A stretch of 40,595 bases of DNA from Neocallimastix lanati (nom. inval.) (lineage: Eukaryota; Neocallimastigomycota; Neocallimastigomycetes; Neocallimastigales; Neocallimastigaceae): positions 1 to 40,595 of the forward strand of contig JACVTC010000348.1 in NCBI GenBank assembly GCA_016946835.1, written 5' to 3'. The notes beneath the pieces were generated by a model, which was given only the letters and a program-made list of their open reading frames with translations, had not been told where the DNA came from and ran no database searches. The position numbers were made by a program, and so were the translations under genes. Positions 10,965 to 21,700 of the stretch are shown piece after piece; position 1 is the first letter of the stretch, and each line of letters starts with the position of its first letter.

Positions 10965-11330
10965 TATTAATTTTTGTGTTTTTAAATATTTTTAATTGCT
11001 ATATTAATAAATTTTTTTTTGTAAATAATTGTATATATTTTTTTTATTTAAGTAAAGATAAACGAAAGGGGTTATTAGCTTGAAAGAATAGTGAACACTC
11101 CAACTAGTTTATTAATTTATATTTATTCTAGTGTCCAGGAGGGGGAGTACGGGTGTATATAGCAAAATTAAATATACACTAGCCGGAAACGTCTCACTAG
11201 AGATATAAATTACTTAAATATATAATTTTAATTGTAAATAAATAAATAAATAAATAAAAATATAGCAATTAAATAATTAATAAAACAATTTTTTTTTATT
11301 TTTTTTTTAAAAGTGTGTTTTTTTTTTAAA
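10836..11330 (+). other. G2 leader, distal part
   Basis: A/T-rich sequence includes an A tract at 10933-10960, then a GC-richer segment (about 11050-11210) with inverted repeats. One is GTGTATAT/ATATACAC around 11154-11190; another pairs ACACT...CTAG with CTAGTGT across 11090-11135. It occupies the place of the structured leader in G1, G3, S1 and S2 but has no clear sequence match to them. Confidence 0.6.
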
Positions 11331-11560
11331 ATGAGTACAATTAATTTTAAAGATTTAAAAAAGGAACTTAAGGATATTGAAAAAATATCCAAAGAAAATT
11401 TAGATGTTAAAACTTGGAAGTCTGATTTAGAGCTTTGGATAAAGCTTGAACATGTTGAAGACTCCAAGATTATATTTTATGCCTGTGTTTTAACCTCAAT
11501 TGGTGAAACCAGGAAAGTCATCCAAGAATTAATGGATGATAATAATAAAGATGATGATAG

Positions 11561-11603
<43 letters not shown>

Positions 11604-12287
11604 AATTATAAGGATATTAATGATGAAGATGAGGATGATGATAATGAAGATGATAAAGAAATTGATAAAAAGAATAAGGCTTATCCTTCCCTTAATAGAA
11701 TTGTAAAAGCTATAGAAGAATTTTATGGCATTAGGGAGGATCAAAATAATTTATTAAGAGAGCTACGTGCTCTAAGAATTAAGAGAAATGAAAGAATCAA
11801 AGATTTTAATATTAAGTATAAAACTTTATATTTAAAACTAAATAAAAAGAAAAGAAGTCAGATAAGTGTTTTAGATTACACAGACTCCATTGAAAACAAT
11901 GTTGAAGCCTGGAAACGTCTAACTTTATTTGATAACATTTCTCTGTCAAAAGCCTTTAAAATTGCTGAAAAAGCAGATAGGTTAAATTATATGGGTAGTA
12001 ATCAAAGAAGACATCCTTCTACCCCTTCACCTTCTGCAAATATATCTTCTTTTAATAATAGAGTTAATTTTCATTCTCCTATTAAAAATAAATTAGAACA
12101 AAAAGTTAATATTAAACCTAAAGAAGATAATGACATAGAGGAATTAACAAGAAAAATGAGAAGTTTAACAATAAAGGCTTGTTATTTCTGTAAAGAACCA
12201 GGTCATTATCAAAACAATTGCCCAAAGTTGAGAGCAATTGTTGAGAAAAATAGGAAGGAAATTAGAAACAATAAACGTTTAAATTGA
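11331..12287 (+). CDS. gag: G2 Gag
   Basis: This Gag protein of about 318 residues forms the particle shell. The ATG at 11331 is chosen because the product (MSTINFKDLKKELKDI) aligns with the G3 Gag start; the open frame runs upstream only through a T tract without ATG. Domains: an N-terminal helical region; an acidic stretch with a run of about 15 Asp encoded by a GAT microsatellite (about 11553-11604); capsid-like segment LRALRIKRNERIKDFN; and one CCHC knuckle (CYFCKEPGHYQNNC) near the C-terminus. The end R-L-N-stop overlaps the slippery heptamer 12278-12284, from which Pol is read in the -1 frame. Confidence 0.93.
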
Positions 12288-12330
12288 GTAATGGGATAAG
12301 AAGCTCTCCCATACTTAATAAAGCAGCTTC
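12278..12330 (+). promoter_or_regulatory. G2 gag-pol -1 frameshift signal with pseudoknot
   Basis: The heptamer T-TTA-AAT (12278-12284) directly precedes the gag TGA. After a 6-nt spacer, ATGGGA (12291-12296) pairs with TCCCAT (12307-12312). The loop GAAGCT (12300-12305) pairs with AGCTTC (12325-12330). This is an H-type pseudoknot, the classic stimulator of -1 slippage. G3 has the same design with changed bases. Confidence 0.85.
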
Positions 12331-15300
12331 ACTTAAATATCAAAAAGAAATTAAAAATTCTCGTCTTTCTAATATTGAAGAAACTCCTGCTAATAAAAGG
12401 GTGGTTAATAAAAAGAAAGTTGATTATTTAGTAGGAGCATCTAAACGTAAAATTTATGATGTTAATAATGATGAAGGTAGTGCGGAGAAAAGGATTCATA
12501 AGTCGTTGAAGGAGAATCCTAATCCTATAATAACTCCTGTATTACGGAAACAGAAAGAACGAGAAATAAAAGAAAATAATATAAGTAATAAAATTGTTAA
12601 ACAAATTAAATCATCTATTCTAGCTCAACCACGAATTGAAAAAGAAAAAGAGATTGAAAGACAAATTCGTGATAATGAAAGAGCTAGTAATAGTAATACT
12701 AATTATAGTAATAATCATAGTAATGATAATAGTAATGATAATATTAATAATAATTCATTAGTGAATGATGAAGTTATTGTAAATAATGTAAATAATGATA
12801 AAAGAAAGAATAAAAATTTAATGAAAGAAAATAATGATAATAATAAAAGTATTGTGAAGGAGAATAATAAAGTAATTGATTTAACTAGGGTGTTAAATAG
12901 TAAAGATAAAGATACTCAAAAAGAAACTAAAAGTTCTAGGGTATATAGGAAAATTAAGATGCAATAGGGGGAAGAAGAATATGATATTCTTAAAGATTTA
13001 AATTCTGCCCATTGCAATATTACTTTTGGACAGTTATTGGATGCTGCTCCAAAATTAAGATATAAGGTGTCACAGGGTATTAAATTGGATAGGGACCAAT
13101 CTAATATCTCTGGGGTGTTGGATAATGTGTCAGCCACGACTGTGGTCGTTAATAACATAGACCACACTTATAAAAGTAAAGGTAACGAACCATGTGAAGA
13201 GGATATTGCCATGGTTGATGTTACAGTTGAAGGTGTTTCGGGGAAGGCTTTAATTGATTCATGTAGTAATTTAAGTATAATTACTCAACAATTTTTAGAT
13301 AAGCTTCCGTCCGAATATGAACCTATTGATATTAGTCGTGGCAGAATTAGGTTGGCAACTAAGAATGATGATTACTCGGAAGGTTATATCATTCGGGTGC
13401 CAGTAAAGATTAATAATCTTGTATTAATGGTTAATTGTAGAATAGTAGAAAAGGAGGATCCTTTTTACGATATTCTAATTAACTTAAAAACCCAAATTGA
13501 TTATAATTTGTTTATCCACCCCATTTTATATAGTTTGTGTCAAATTACTCCTGAGGGAGTAATTGACGTTATTGCACCTATTAATAATGATTATGAAGAT
13601 GAAGAAAAGTTGTTGTGCATGATTAAGGCTTTGGATGAGGATTCCAAAAAGAATGATTTAAAGAAAATTGAAGGATTATCCCCAAAGCAATATATTCATC
13701 ATGAAATTTTCCTAAATACTTTAAACGAAAAATATAAAGATGAAATAATTAAAATTCTGGAGGAGAACTTAGAAATAGTTGCTACTTCTTCAGAAGAATT
13801 AACACCTTCTGATCTTCCTCCACATAAGATTAATTTAATTCCTGGTGCGAAACCAGTTAAGCAAAGGTGCTATAGATTAGTTAAATTTAAGTCGGATATA
13901 CTTAAGGAGGAATTAATTAAATTAATTAATAAGAAATTAATTGAACCTTCTTGTTCCGAATGGTCATCGCCAATAGTGTTAGTACCGAAGAAGAACGGTA
14001 AATGGCGATTATGTATTGATTATCGTAAGGTTAATGATTTAACAGTTAAAGATTCTTATTCATTACCTTACATTGATGAGATATTTGATAGTTTAGATGG
14101 GGCACAGATTTTTACAACAATGGATCTTTACTCTGGTTATCATCAAATTTTGATGGATGAGGAAAGCGTAGAAATTACCACCTTCACCACAAAATTTGGT
14201 AACTACCAATTCAAGGTTATGCCTTTTGGTTTAACCGGAGCCCCAGCTACATTTCAAAGGGAAATGAATAGGATTCTTTTCCCATTTATAGGAAAGTTTG
14301 TTTTTAACTTTATAGATGATATTTTAATATACTCTAAGAGTATAGAAGAACATATAAGCCACATTAGGCAAGTGTTGGAAGTATTTCGCCAACACAAATT
14401 GAAAATTAACATTGAAAAATGTGCCTTTATGCAGACTGAAGTAGAAGTCTTAGGTCATAAGGCATCAGTGAAAGGTTTAAGTCCCCAGGATAGCAAAATT
14501 AAGGCTATCAAGGAGTGGGTAGCACCTGTTGATGTTCATGAATTACGATCTTTTCTTGGAGCAGTAGGATATTATAGAAACTTTATTGATAAATATGCCC
14601 AAATCTCTGCTCCTTTATGTAAATTATTAAGAAAGAATGTTAAATATAAATGGAATAATGAACATCAACAAAGTTTTGATCTGTTAAAAGAAAAATTAAT
14701 AAATGCTCCAATTTTAAAATATCCAAGTTTTAATCAAAGGTTTATAATTAGAACGGATGCTTCCTATGAAGGTATTGGAGGAGTATTACTCCAAGAAGAT
14801 TTAGAAACCAAAAAGGAACATCCAGTTCATTATATAAGTAGAAGTTTAAGTAAAGCCGAGAAAAATTATGGCATTACTGACTTGGAAGGAGCTGCATTAA
14901 TTTATTGTATTACTAAGTTGAAATCTTATATATTAGGAAATCCTAATAAAACAGTAGTAATAACAGATCATAAACCTTTAATCAGTTTCTTTAAAAATAA
15001 GGAACCTAATAATGCTAGGCAAGCAAGGTGGTGCTTAACTGTTAGTACCCTTGGTGTTGAAATTCAATATCAAATGGGTAAGAAAAATGTGTTAGCCGAT
15101 GCATTATCTAGGATGAAGAAAAGAGATGATTCTGTGGTATTGGCAACTAAGTTAACTTCAAAGGAAGAAGAAGAGTTGCTTTCTAAAACTATTAAAGACT
15201 TTATAAATGAAAAATTTGTTACGATAGATGGTGAAGATTACTTTGTTGATGGTAATGACTATCGTAAATTAATTACTGATCAAACGGAAAGAGTAAAACT

Positions 15301-16333
15301 TATTTTAGAAGCCCATAAGATAGGTCATGAGGGATATTATAAGACTTATCAAAGGCTTCGTAAAAGTTTTTATTGGAATAATATGGTGATGGATATTAAA
15401 AGAGTGGTGCAAAGTTGTGACAAGTGTCAGTTGAATAGGTCACAACCATATCCAGAACCTACAGAAAATATTCCAACTAAAGTAGAAGGTCCTTTTATAC
15501 ATTTGGGTTTAGATATTATTGGACCTTTGATTAAAACGAAGAATAATAATCAATATATTATGGTTGTGGTGGATTACTTCACCAAATGGGTTGAAGCAGA
15601 ACCCACGGAAAATATAACATCACAGGATGTGATTAAGTTCTTAATTAATGTGTTTGCTCGTCATGGTGTTCCACAGGTAATAACAACTGACAATGGTGTT
15701 CAGTTCACCTCGGACATGACGAAAATATTTTTAGATCTCTATGATGTATATGTGAAGTTTATTTCCACATATCATCCAGAAAGTAATGGACTTACGGAAA
15801 ACCGTAATAAAGAGATCGGAAAGTTATTGAGGTTGTTGGGTTCTAAGAATAAGGATTGGGATGAAGTTTTACCATCCGCCTTATGGGCTCTTAGAACTAC
15901 CAAAAATAAGGTAACAAAACATTCAAGTTTTGAGTTGGTTTATGGTAGGGAAGATCAGCAGCCTTTTGATATTGCTGCTAGACCTACCAAGGATATTAAT
16001 AAGTCATCGGATGAAGTGTTGTTAGAAAAATTTATAAATCATTACCGATGGACTTTAGAAGCAGCCGAAAATGTTAAAAATGCAAATAAGTATTGGGCTG
16101 CTAGAAGAGAGGAAAAGAATAGTTTGAATGAAGGAAAAAGAATTAGGGAAGGTGATTTAGTTCTAGTTAGAAATTTTTCAAGAACTAAACTAGAACCTTA
16201 TTTTGTTGGTCCTCTTAAAGTTATAAAAAAACAATTTAATACGGTTACCTTGGCTGATCCAAATTCCGGAATTCAAATGAATAGGAATGTTCATTTGAAG
16301 AATATAGTCAAGTATAACTCAGCTTCGATGTAG
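12284..16333 (+). CDS. pol: G2 Pol polyprotein, one in-frame TAG
   Basis: About 1350 codons lie in the -1 frame from the slippery site. Order: basic Asn/Lys/Ser-rich linker of about 230 residues with motifs KSLKENPNP and ILAQPRIEKEKE; TAG at 12965-12967; aspartic protease with D-S-C instead of D-S/T-G (13256-13264); reverse transcriptase with F-I-D-D (catalytic Asp codons 14315-14320); RNase H (RTDASYEGIGG); integrase with HHCC (AHKIGHEG...CDKCQ), DDE core (GLDIIGP, TDNGVQF, YHPESNGLTEN); and a GPY/F-type C-terminus (YFVGPLKVIKKQF). Apart from the TAG the frame is uninterrupted to 16333. The stop separates the linker from all enzymes, so without readthrough no enzyme is made. A CAG-to-TAG mutation is the simpler explanation; programmed readthrough is the alternative. 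Confidence 0.92.
12965..12967 (+). other. In-frame TAG inside G2 pol
   Basis: CAA-TAG-GGG interrupts an otherwise continuous Pol frame between the linker and the protease. G3 reads through the equivalent place with sense codons (IKMMNNKEPYN), which argues that the stop is private to this copy. Confidence 0.9.
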
Positions 16334-16343
16334 CTTGAGTTTT

Positions 16344-16356
16344 AGAGGGGGCATCA
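16344..16356 (+). promoter_or_regulatory. G2 polypurine tract
   Basis: AGAGGGGGCATCA is directly followed by the TG of the 3' LTR. It shares the GGCATCA end with G1. Confidence 0.75.
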
Positions 16357-17379
16357 TGGTAAAGAATGAATTAATAACCTTTATTTTATTATTAATAATT
16401 CTTTACTAAATTGTACTTTCCTATATTCTTGATAACCTAAACTTAATAATAAAATTTAATTTATTTTGATATAAATTAATTTACACTTGTAAATAATGTA
16501 AATAAATTTTAATTAATTACTTTATTGTTATATTATTAAATATATGTATATATTAAAATACAATTGTAAATATTAAAATTATACTTTTAAGATACTAAAT
16601 TATTAAAACTATTAATTAAATATTATTATAAAAATTATTATAAATTATTAAAATTATTAATTAAATATTATTCTAAAAATTATTATAAATTATTAATATT
16701 ATAAAATTATTAAAATTATTAAATATTATTATAAAAATTTATTTATTATAACTATTAAATATTATTATAAAATTATTAAGATTATTAATTAAATTTATTA
16801 TTAAAAATTATTATTAAAAATTTTTACTTATTATAAAAATTATTATTTAAATATTATCAAATTTATTAATTAAATATTATAAAAATTTTATTTTATTTTG
16901 AAAATAATTACAAGTATTATTTAAAATAATTAAAGATTATTAAATTTATTATATTAATCTTTAAAAACAATTTATTTAACTTAAAAATATCAAAGAAAAT
17001 AGTAAAAACTATTTTCTATATATTTATTTTATAATTATTTTTAATTAAATTATATTTGAATATTATATTATTATATTTATAAAAATTAAAACAAAAATGA
17101 ATTATTGATATAAAATTAATTCAATAATTCTATAAAATTACTTAAATTATAAACAACTAATTATACTTTAAATTCATAAAAAAATATAAATATTGTAACT
17201 ATTTCTTAAAAATTAAATGTGTGTACTTTAAATATAAAAAAAACTTTTATATTAATAAAAAAAAATAAATAATTTTTAATAAAGAATTATTTTTTTTTTT
17301 TATTTAAAATCAAAGCAGGGTAATACCCGTCCCCCCCTGCTTGATTTTAAATATCTAAGTGTCAACCCCGAGTCTACCA
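16357..17379 (+). repeat. G2 3' LTR
   Basis: This is the 1023-bp partner of 9332-10354. Its last four bases, acca, were used as target by the next insertion. Confidence 0.95.
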
Positions 17380-17909
17380 TGATACGTTATTTTATTAATC
17401 TTTATTATTAATATTTTAGTATCAATATTTTTGTGAGTTTGCAAGATAGTATAAAATAAAATAGTATATTCTAATATAGAAATATATAATTACTACACAC
17501 TTTATTTTAAAACAGAATTTTAAGAATTATTTTTGTCGTTTTATTTTATTTTATTTAATTTATTATGTCGTAATACAATTTTATAATAAAGTATTATAAA
17601 AAAATCTTATTAACTATTTATTTCTAACTTATTACTATATTATATTTTATAAATAAATATATTCCCCGAATATATTTATCTTAACTAATGTATATCTATT
17701 TTCTCCAAAAAAAAACCACCCTTTAAAAAATTTATAATAATTTTTCTTTTTATACTTTTAATTTACTATAATTTAAATCCTATTGGCTGTTAATTAATTA
17801 AATAAATTTAAATAATTTTATATTATTATTTATTATTGTGATATAATTAATTATTATATTTTATTACAATTTTATTGACAATTTTCATTTTTATTTAAAT
17901 ACTGTAGCA
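17380..17909 (+). repeat. Solo LTR, G1-related
   Basis: A 530-bp segment runs TGATACGTT...ACTGTAGCA, bounded by a 4-bp duplication acca (17376-17379 and 17910-17913). The end ATACTGTAGCA parallels the sense end ATACTGTACCA of the G1 LTR, giving class and orientation. No internal region remains, as expected after LTR-LTR recombination. It is inserted exactly at the end of the G2 3' LTR. Confidence 0.75.
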
Positions 17910-17915
17910 ACCACA

Positions 17916-18706
17916 TGTAATAATTTCTATAAATTATAGAAATTATTATTTATAATTAATATTAACTAAACTATTAAGATTAAATAAAAAAGTAAAATAA
18001 AAATTAAAATAAAAATAAGAATTTAATACTTATCTTTAAAATTAGAGTTTATTATAAGAAAATATAATAGACCTTAAATGAATGAGAAATAAAATATGTT
18101 TTTATCAAAAGAACTTTATTAATCTATTTTATTATTAAATATTTTATTATTTTTTTTTTGACAAATTTTAAAATAACTATTTTATATTAATTGAAATATT
18201 AATGTCTTTTATTGTTATTATATTTTTCTTAAAATAATAACTCTTGATTTTCTAAAGACGAAAATCAACAGCTATTTATATTTTTACAAAAATAAATGTA
18301 TTTTTCTAATCTTAACAATGATTCTTTCCAGAAAAAGATTAGAAGAAAAAACTGGAAAGATTTTTGATCAATAATCTATACTTATTGATCATCGTGTTAT
18401 TAAATAAAACCAATTATAATTAATCGGAAAAACTTTAATAACCGATTTTAATAACTAAAAGAATTAAAAAGAAAAAGGATAAAAAAGAGAAGGATAAAAT
18501 AATGCAGAAATTTTATTAAATACATTTTTTCTATGAAATAATACAGAAGTTATATTAAATACATTTTTTCATATAACAATTAATACATTAATTGGTATAA
18601 TTGTTTTTAAATGAAATAAATTTTTTTAAAGAATAATAATTATGAAATAATTATTAATTAATAAGAAATAGAAATAAATTATAAAAATTTATATCAATTT
18701 CTTACA
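17916..18706 (-). repeat. S1 3' LTR
   Basis: The 791-bp LTR starts in sense orientation TGTAAGAAATTG and ends GAAATTATTACA. No difference from 23578-24368 was found by reading. Confidence 0.96.
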
Positions 18707-18718
18707 TTGCACCTCCTT
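18707..18718 (-). promoter_or_regulatory. S1 polypurine tract
   Basis: In sense orientation AAGGAGGTGCAA overlaps the gag-pol stop codon and abuts the 3' LTR. Confidence 0.7.
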
Positions 18719-21700
18719 ATGATGCATCCACTAGTTCCGGATTTCTTTTTGTATAAGGCTCCAACTGGGAAACATGAAATACCGGATGTAAATGTAGATT
18801 TTCTGGCAAATCTAACCGGTAATTCATTCTCTCCCTCACTTCCAAAACTCTAAACGGCCCAAGATATTGTGAAGAAAGTTTTTTGGATGGCTCATTTGTA
18901 AAATAATATCTTTTTAGCCATACAAAATCATTTACTTTGAATGAAGGTCCTGTAGCTTTCTTCGAATCTCCAAACTTCTTAAAATTTTCTTTAGCTTTTT
19001 GTAAGTGTCTCTTCAATGCTTCGAAATGTGAGGACCAATCCCTGGTTAAAGCGGAAGCATTATCCTTTAGAAGAACAGGAGGCGACTCTATAGTACAGGA
19101 AGGATTAAAGCCATAATTAGCAAAGAATGGTGATTTACCTATGGACTTATGCAGGGAGTTGTTATAGGCCATTTCACATAAAGGAACATAATAACACCAT
19201 TCATTTTGGGACGTTGAACAATAACATCGGAGATACTGCTCAATTACTGAATTTGCACGCTCAATTTGTCCATTGGATTGTTGATGGTGAGCTGTGGCAA
19301 GTCTTGGATTAGCGTTAATAGCAGAGCACAACGAAGTCCAAAATTCTGATGAAAATTGAGAACCATGGTCCGAAACAATTATTTTAGGGAATCCATGGTA
19401 GCGAAAAACATTGAATAGAAGCATTTTGGCCGTCAGATCAGCGGAGGGAACATCAGAACAAGGGACAAGGTGAATCATTTTGGTCAGATGGTCAGCTACA
19501 ACCATTAAACATGTACAATCTTGCGAACTGGGAAGTGAAGTGATAAAGTCAACGCCAATTATTTCCCAAGGTCTACTGGGAACCGGTAAAGGTTGTATTT
19601 TACCATATGGCTTGTGTCTTCGGAGCTTATTTCTTCCACAAACATCGCATGAGGATATGTAATTCTTGATGTCTTTTTTCATATTTGGCCACCAATAATT
19701 TCTTCTTAATTTTTCAAAAGTTTTATCTACTCCTTGGTGACCATTAGTTGGACCATCATGATACATTTTCAATACCTTGGCCTTGAGTGAAGAAGGGACA
19801 ATTATTCGGTTCTGAAAATGCAGAACCCCTTCGACGATGGTAAAAAGCGAACTTTTTACTTCATTTGACCTTGTTTTAATTTTATTGAGTGTATCCTTAC
19901 AGTATGTGTCAGACTTCTGAGCTTCAATTAAGGCTTTTAAGTTGTCAGAAGGTGCACAACAAAATATCTCTTCATCTAACAGAGGATAACCTTCATTGGT
20001 CGAATCCTTGTTGACGTAATCAGGGCGTCTTGATAAAGAGTCAGGTTTACCACTCTTAATACCGGAGCGAAATGAAATCCTATAAGTGAACTTTGAGAGA
20101 AAGAGACTCCATCTAATTTGTCTTTGGTTTAATTTTTGAGGTTGCTTAAAATATAACAGATTTCTGTGATCTGTGACTACTTGTACTGGAAATTTAGCAC
20201 CTTCTAGGTGATGGCGCCAGGTTTCAAAAGCTACGATTATTGCAAGTAATTCCTTGTCATAAATAGTATAATTGATTTCAGCAGAAGACAAGGACCTAGA
20301 GTAGAAAGCAACCGGATGGAGTTTATTGTCTTTGTTACTAATTTGGGATAAAACACAACCAACAGCGAAATTGCTAGCGTCCGTTTCTACAAAGAATTCT
20401 TTCTCTGGATCTGGATAAACTAGGATTTCTTCCGTCGTAAAAGCTTCTTTGAGTTTGTTGAAAGCATTGTCTGCCCTAACATCCCAAATGAAGGGAGAGT
20501 TCTTCTTCAAAAGCCGACGGAGAGGTTCAATGATCTCGGCAAAATTATTTATGAACTTCCTATAGAAGTTACAAAGTCCTAGAAACCCTTGGAGTTCTTT
20601 AATATTTTTTGGGATAGGCCAGTCGATAACAGCTTTAACCTTATTCCTGTCCATTGAAAGACCATTTACAGACACCACAAACCCTAAAAAAATAGTTTCT
20701 TTAACATGAAAATCACATTTTTCCAATTTCACGTAAAGACCATTTTTAATTAGAAGCGACAATATTTTACGAACATGTTGAATATGTTCGTCTAAACTTT
20801 TTGAATAAATTATTATATCATCCAAGTATACTTGAACAAATATGCCAATTGCATCAGATAAAACATCCTGGATGAATCTTTGAAACACCGAGGGGGCATT
20901 TCTTAGGCCAAAGGGCATTACTAGATATTCAAATTGGCCTAAAGGTGTTCTAAAAGCAGTTAAATATTCATGACCTTCTTTAACGCGGACAAGGTTATAT
21001 GCAGATCGAAGGTCCAAACGAGTGAATATTACTGCCCCCTTAAACGATTCAATCAAGTCAACCAATCTTGGGATAGGGTAGCTATTCCTAATTGTAATAG
21101 AATTTAATTTCCTATAATCAACGCAGAGTCGTAAGCTTCCATCTTGTTTTTTTACAAACAGGACAGGGGCACCAGCAGGTGATTTTGACTTCCTTATAAA
21201 CCCCTTATCTAAATTTTCTTTTAAATAGTTTTTAAGAGCTTCCATTTCGACAATCGTAAGAGAGTACACAGGTCCATAATATAATTGACCACCAGGGACT
21301 AGGTCAATTGATATATCATATTCACGATGTGGAGGCAATTTGTCTGCCTCTTTCTTTTCAAATACAATTTTCAAATCTTGATAGTATATGTTGATAATTT
21401 CATCTTTATCAGTTTCATTTACTAAAGCGGCGCAAATATCTATATCAAAAAGTTCGTCACCAGATATTGAGTATGTTTCTGTTTTATCTTTTGATACATT
21501 GTTGTTTTCGTTGTTTGGCAAAATTGCAGCAGTAACATCTTTAGAGTGAAAAATGAATTTATTCCCTTTTGCTGAAGGGCAGTGATTTCCGCAGTGGTTC
21601 TCTAAAAAGTAAATCTTATTATTTTTGAAATCTACGTATGGCATATGAATACTCAACCAATCTCTTCCAAGGATGGCTGATATTCCCTGAAGTTGTAAGG

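Larger units (their letters stand above)
9332..17379 (+). mobile_element. Ty3/gypsy LTR retrotransposon G2
   Basis: This complete plus-strand element has 5' LTR 9332-10354, PBS, purine-rich repeat, leader, gag, pol and 3' LTR 16357-17379, with TG...CA termini. The 4-bp target duplication is caca. The left copy is 9328-9331. The right copy is split by later insertions and reappears when the solo LTR, S1, the second solo LTR and G3 are removed. The LTRs differ at several sites (for example around 9400-9430 versus 16430-16460), making it older than S1, S2 or G3. Pol is intact except for one in-frame TAG. Confidence 0.95.

Noticed and set aside
11529-11744. Minus-strand Ile-rich frame
   Set aside because: Antisense of the GAT microsatellite that encodes the Asp run of G2 Gag.
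18717-18770. Chromodomain at the end of S1 (and S2) Pol
   Set aside because: The protein stops 15 residues after HPVFHVSQL and no chromodomain-like aromatic cage residues follow.
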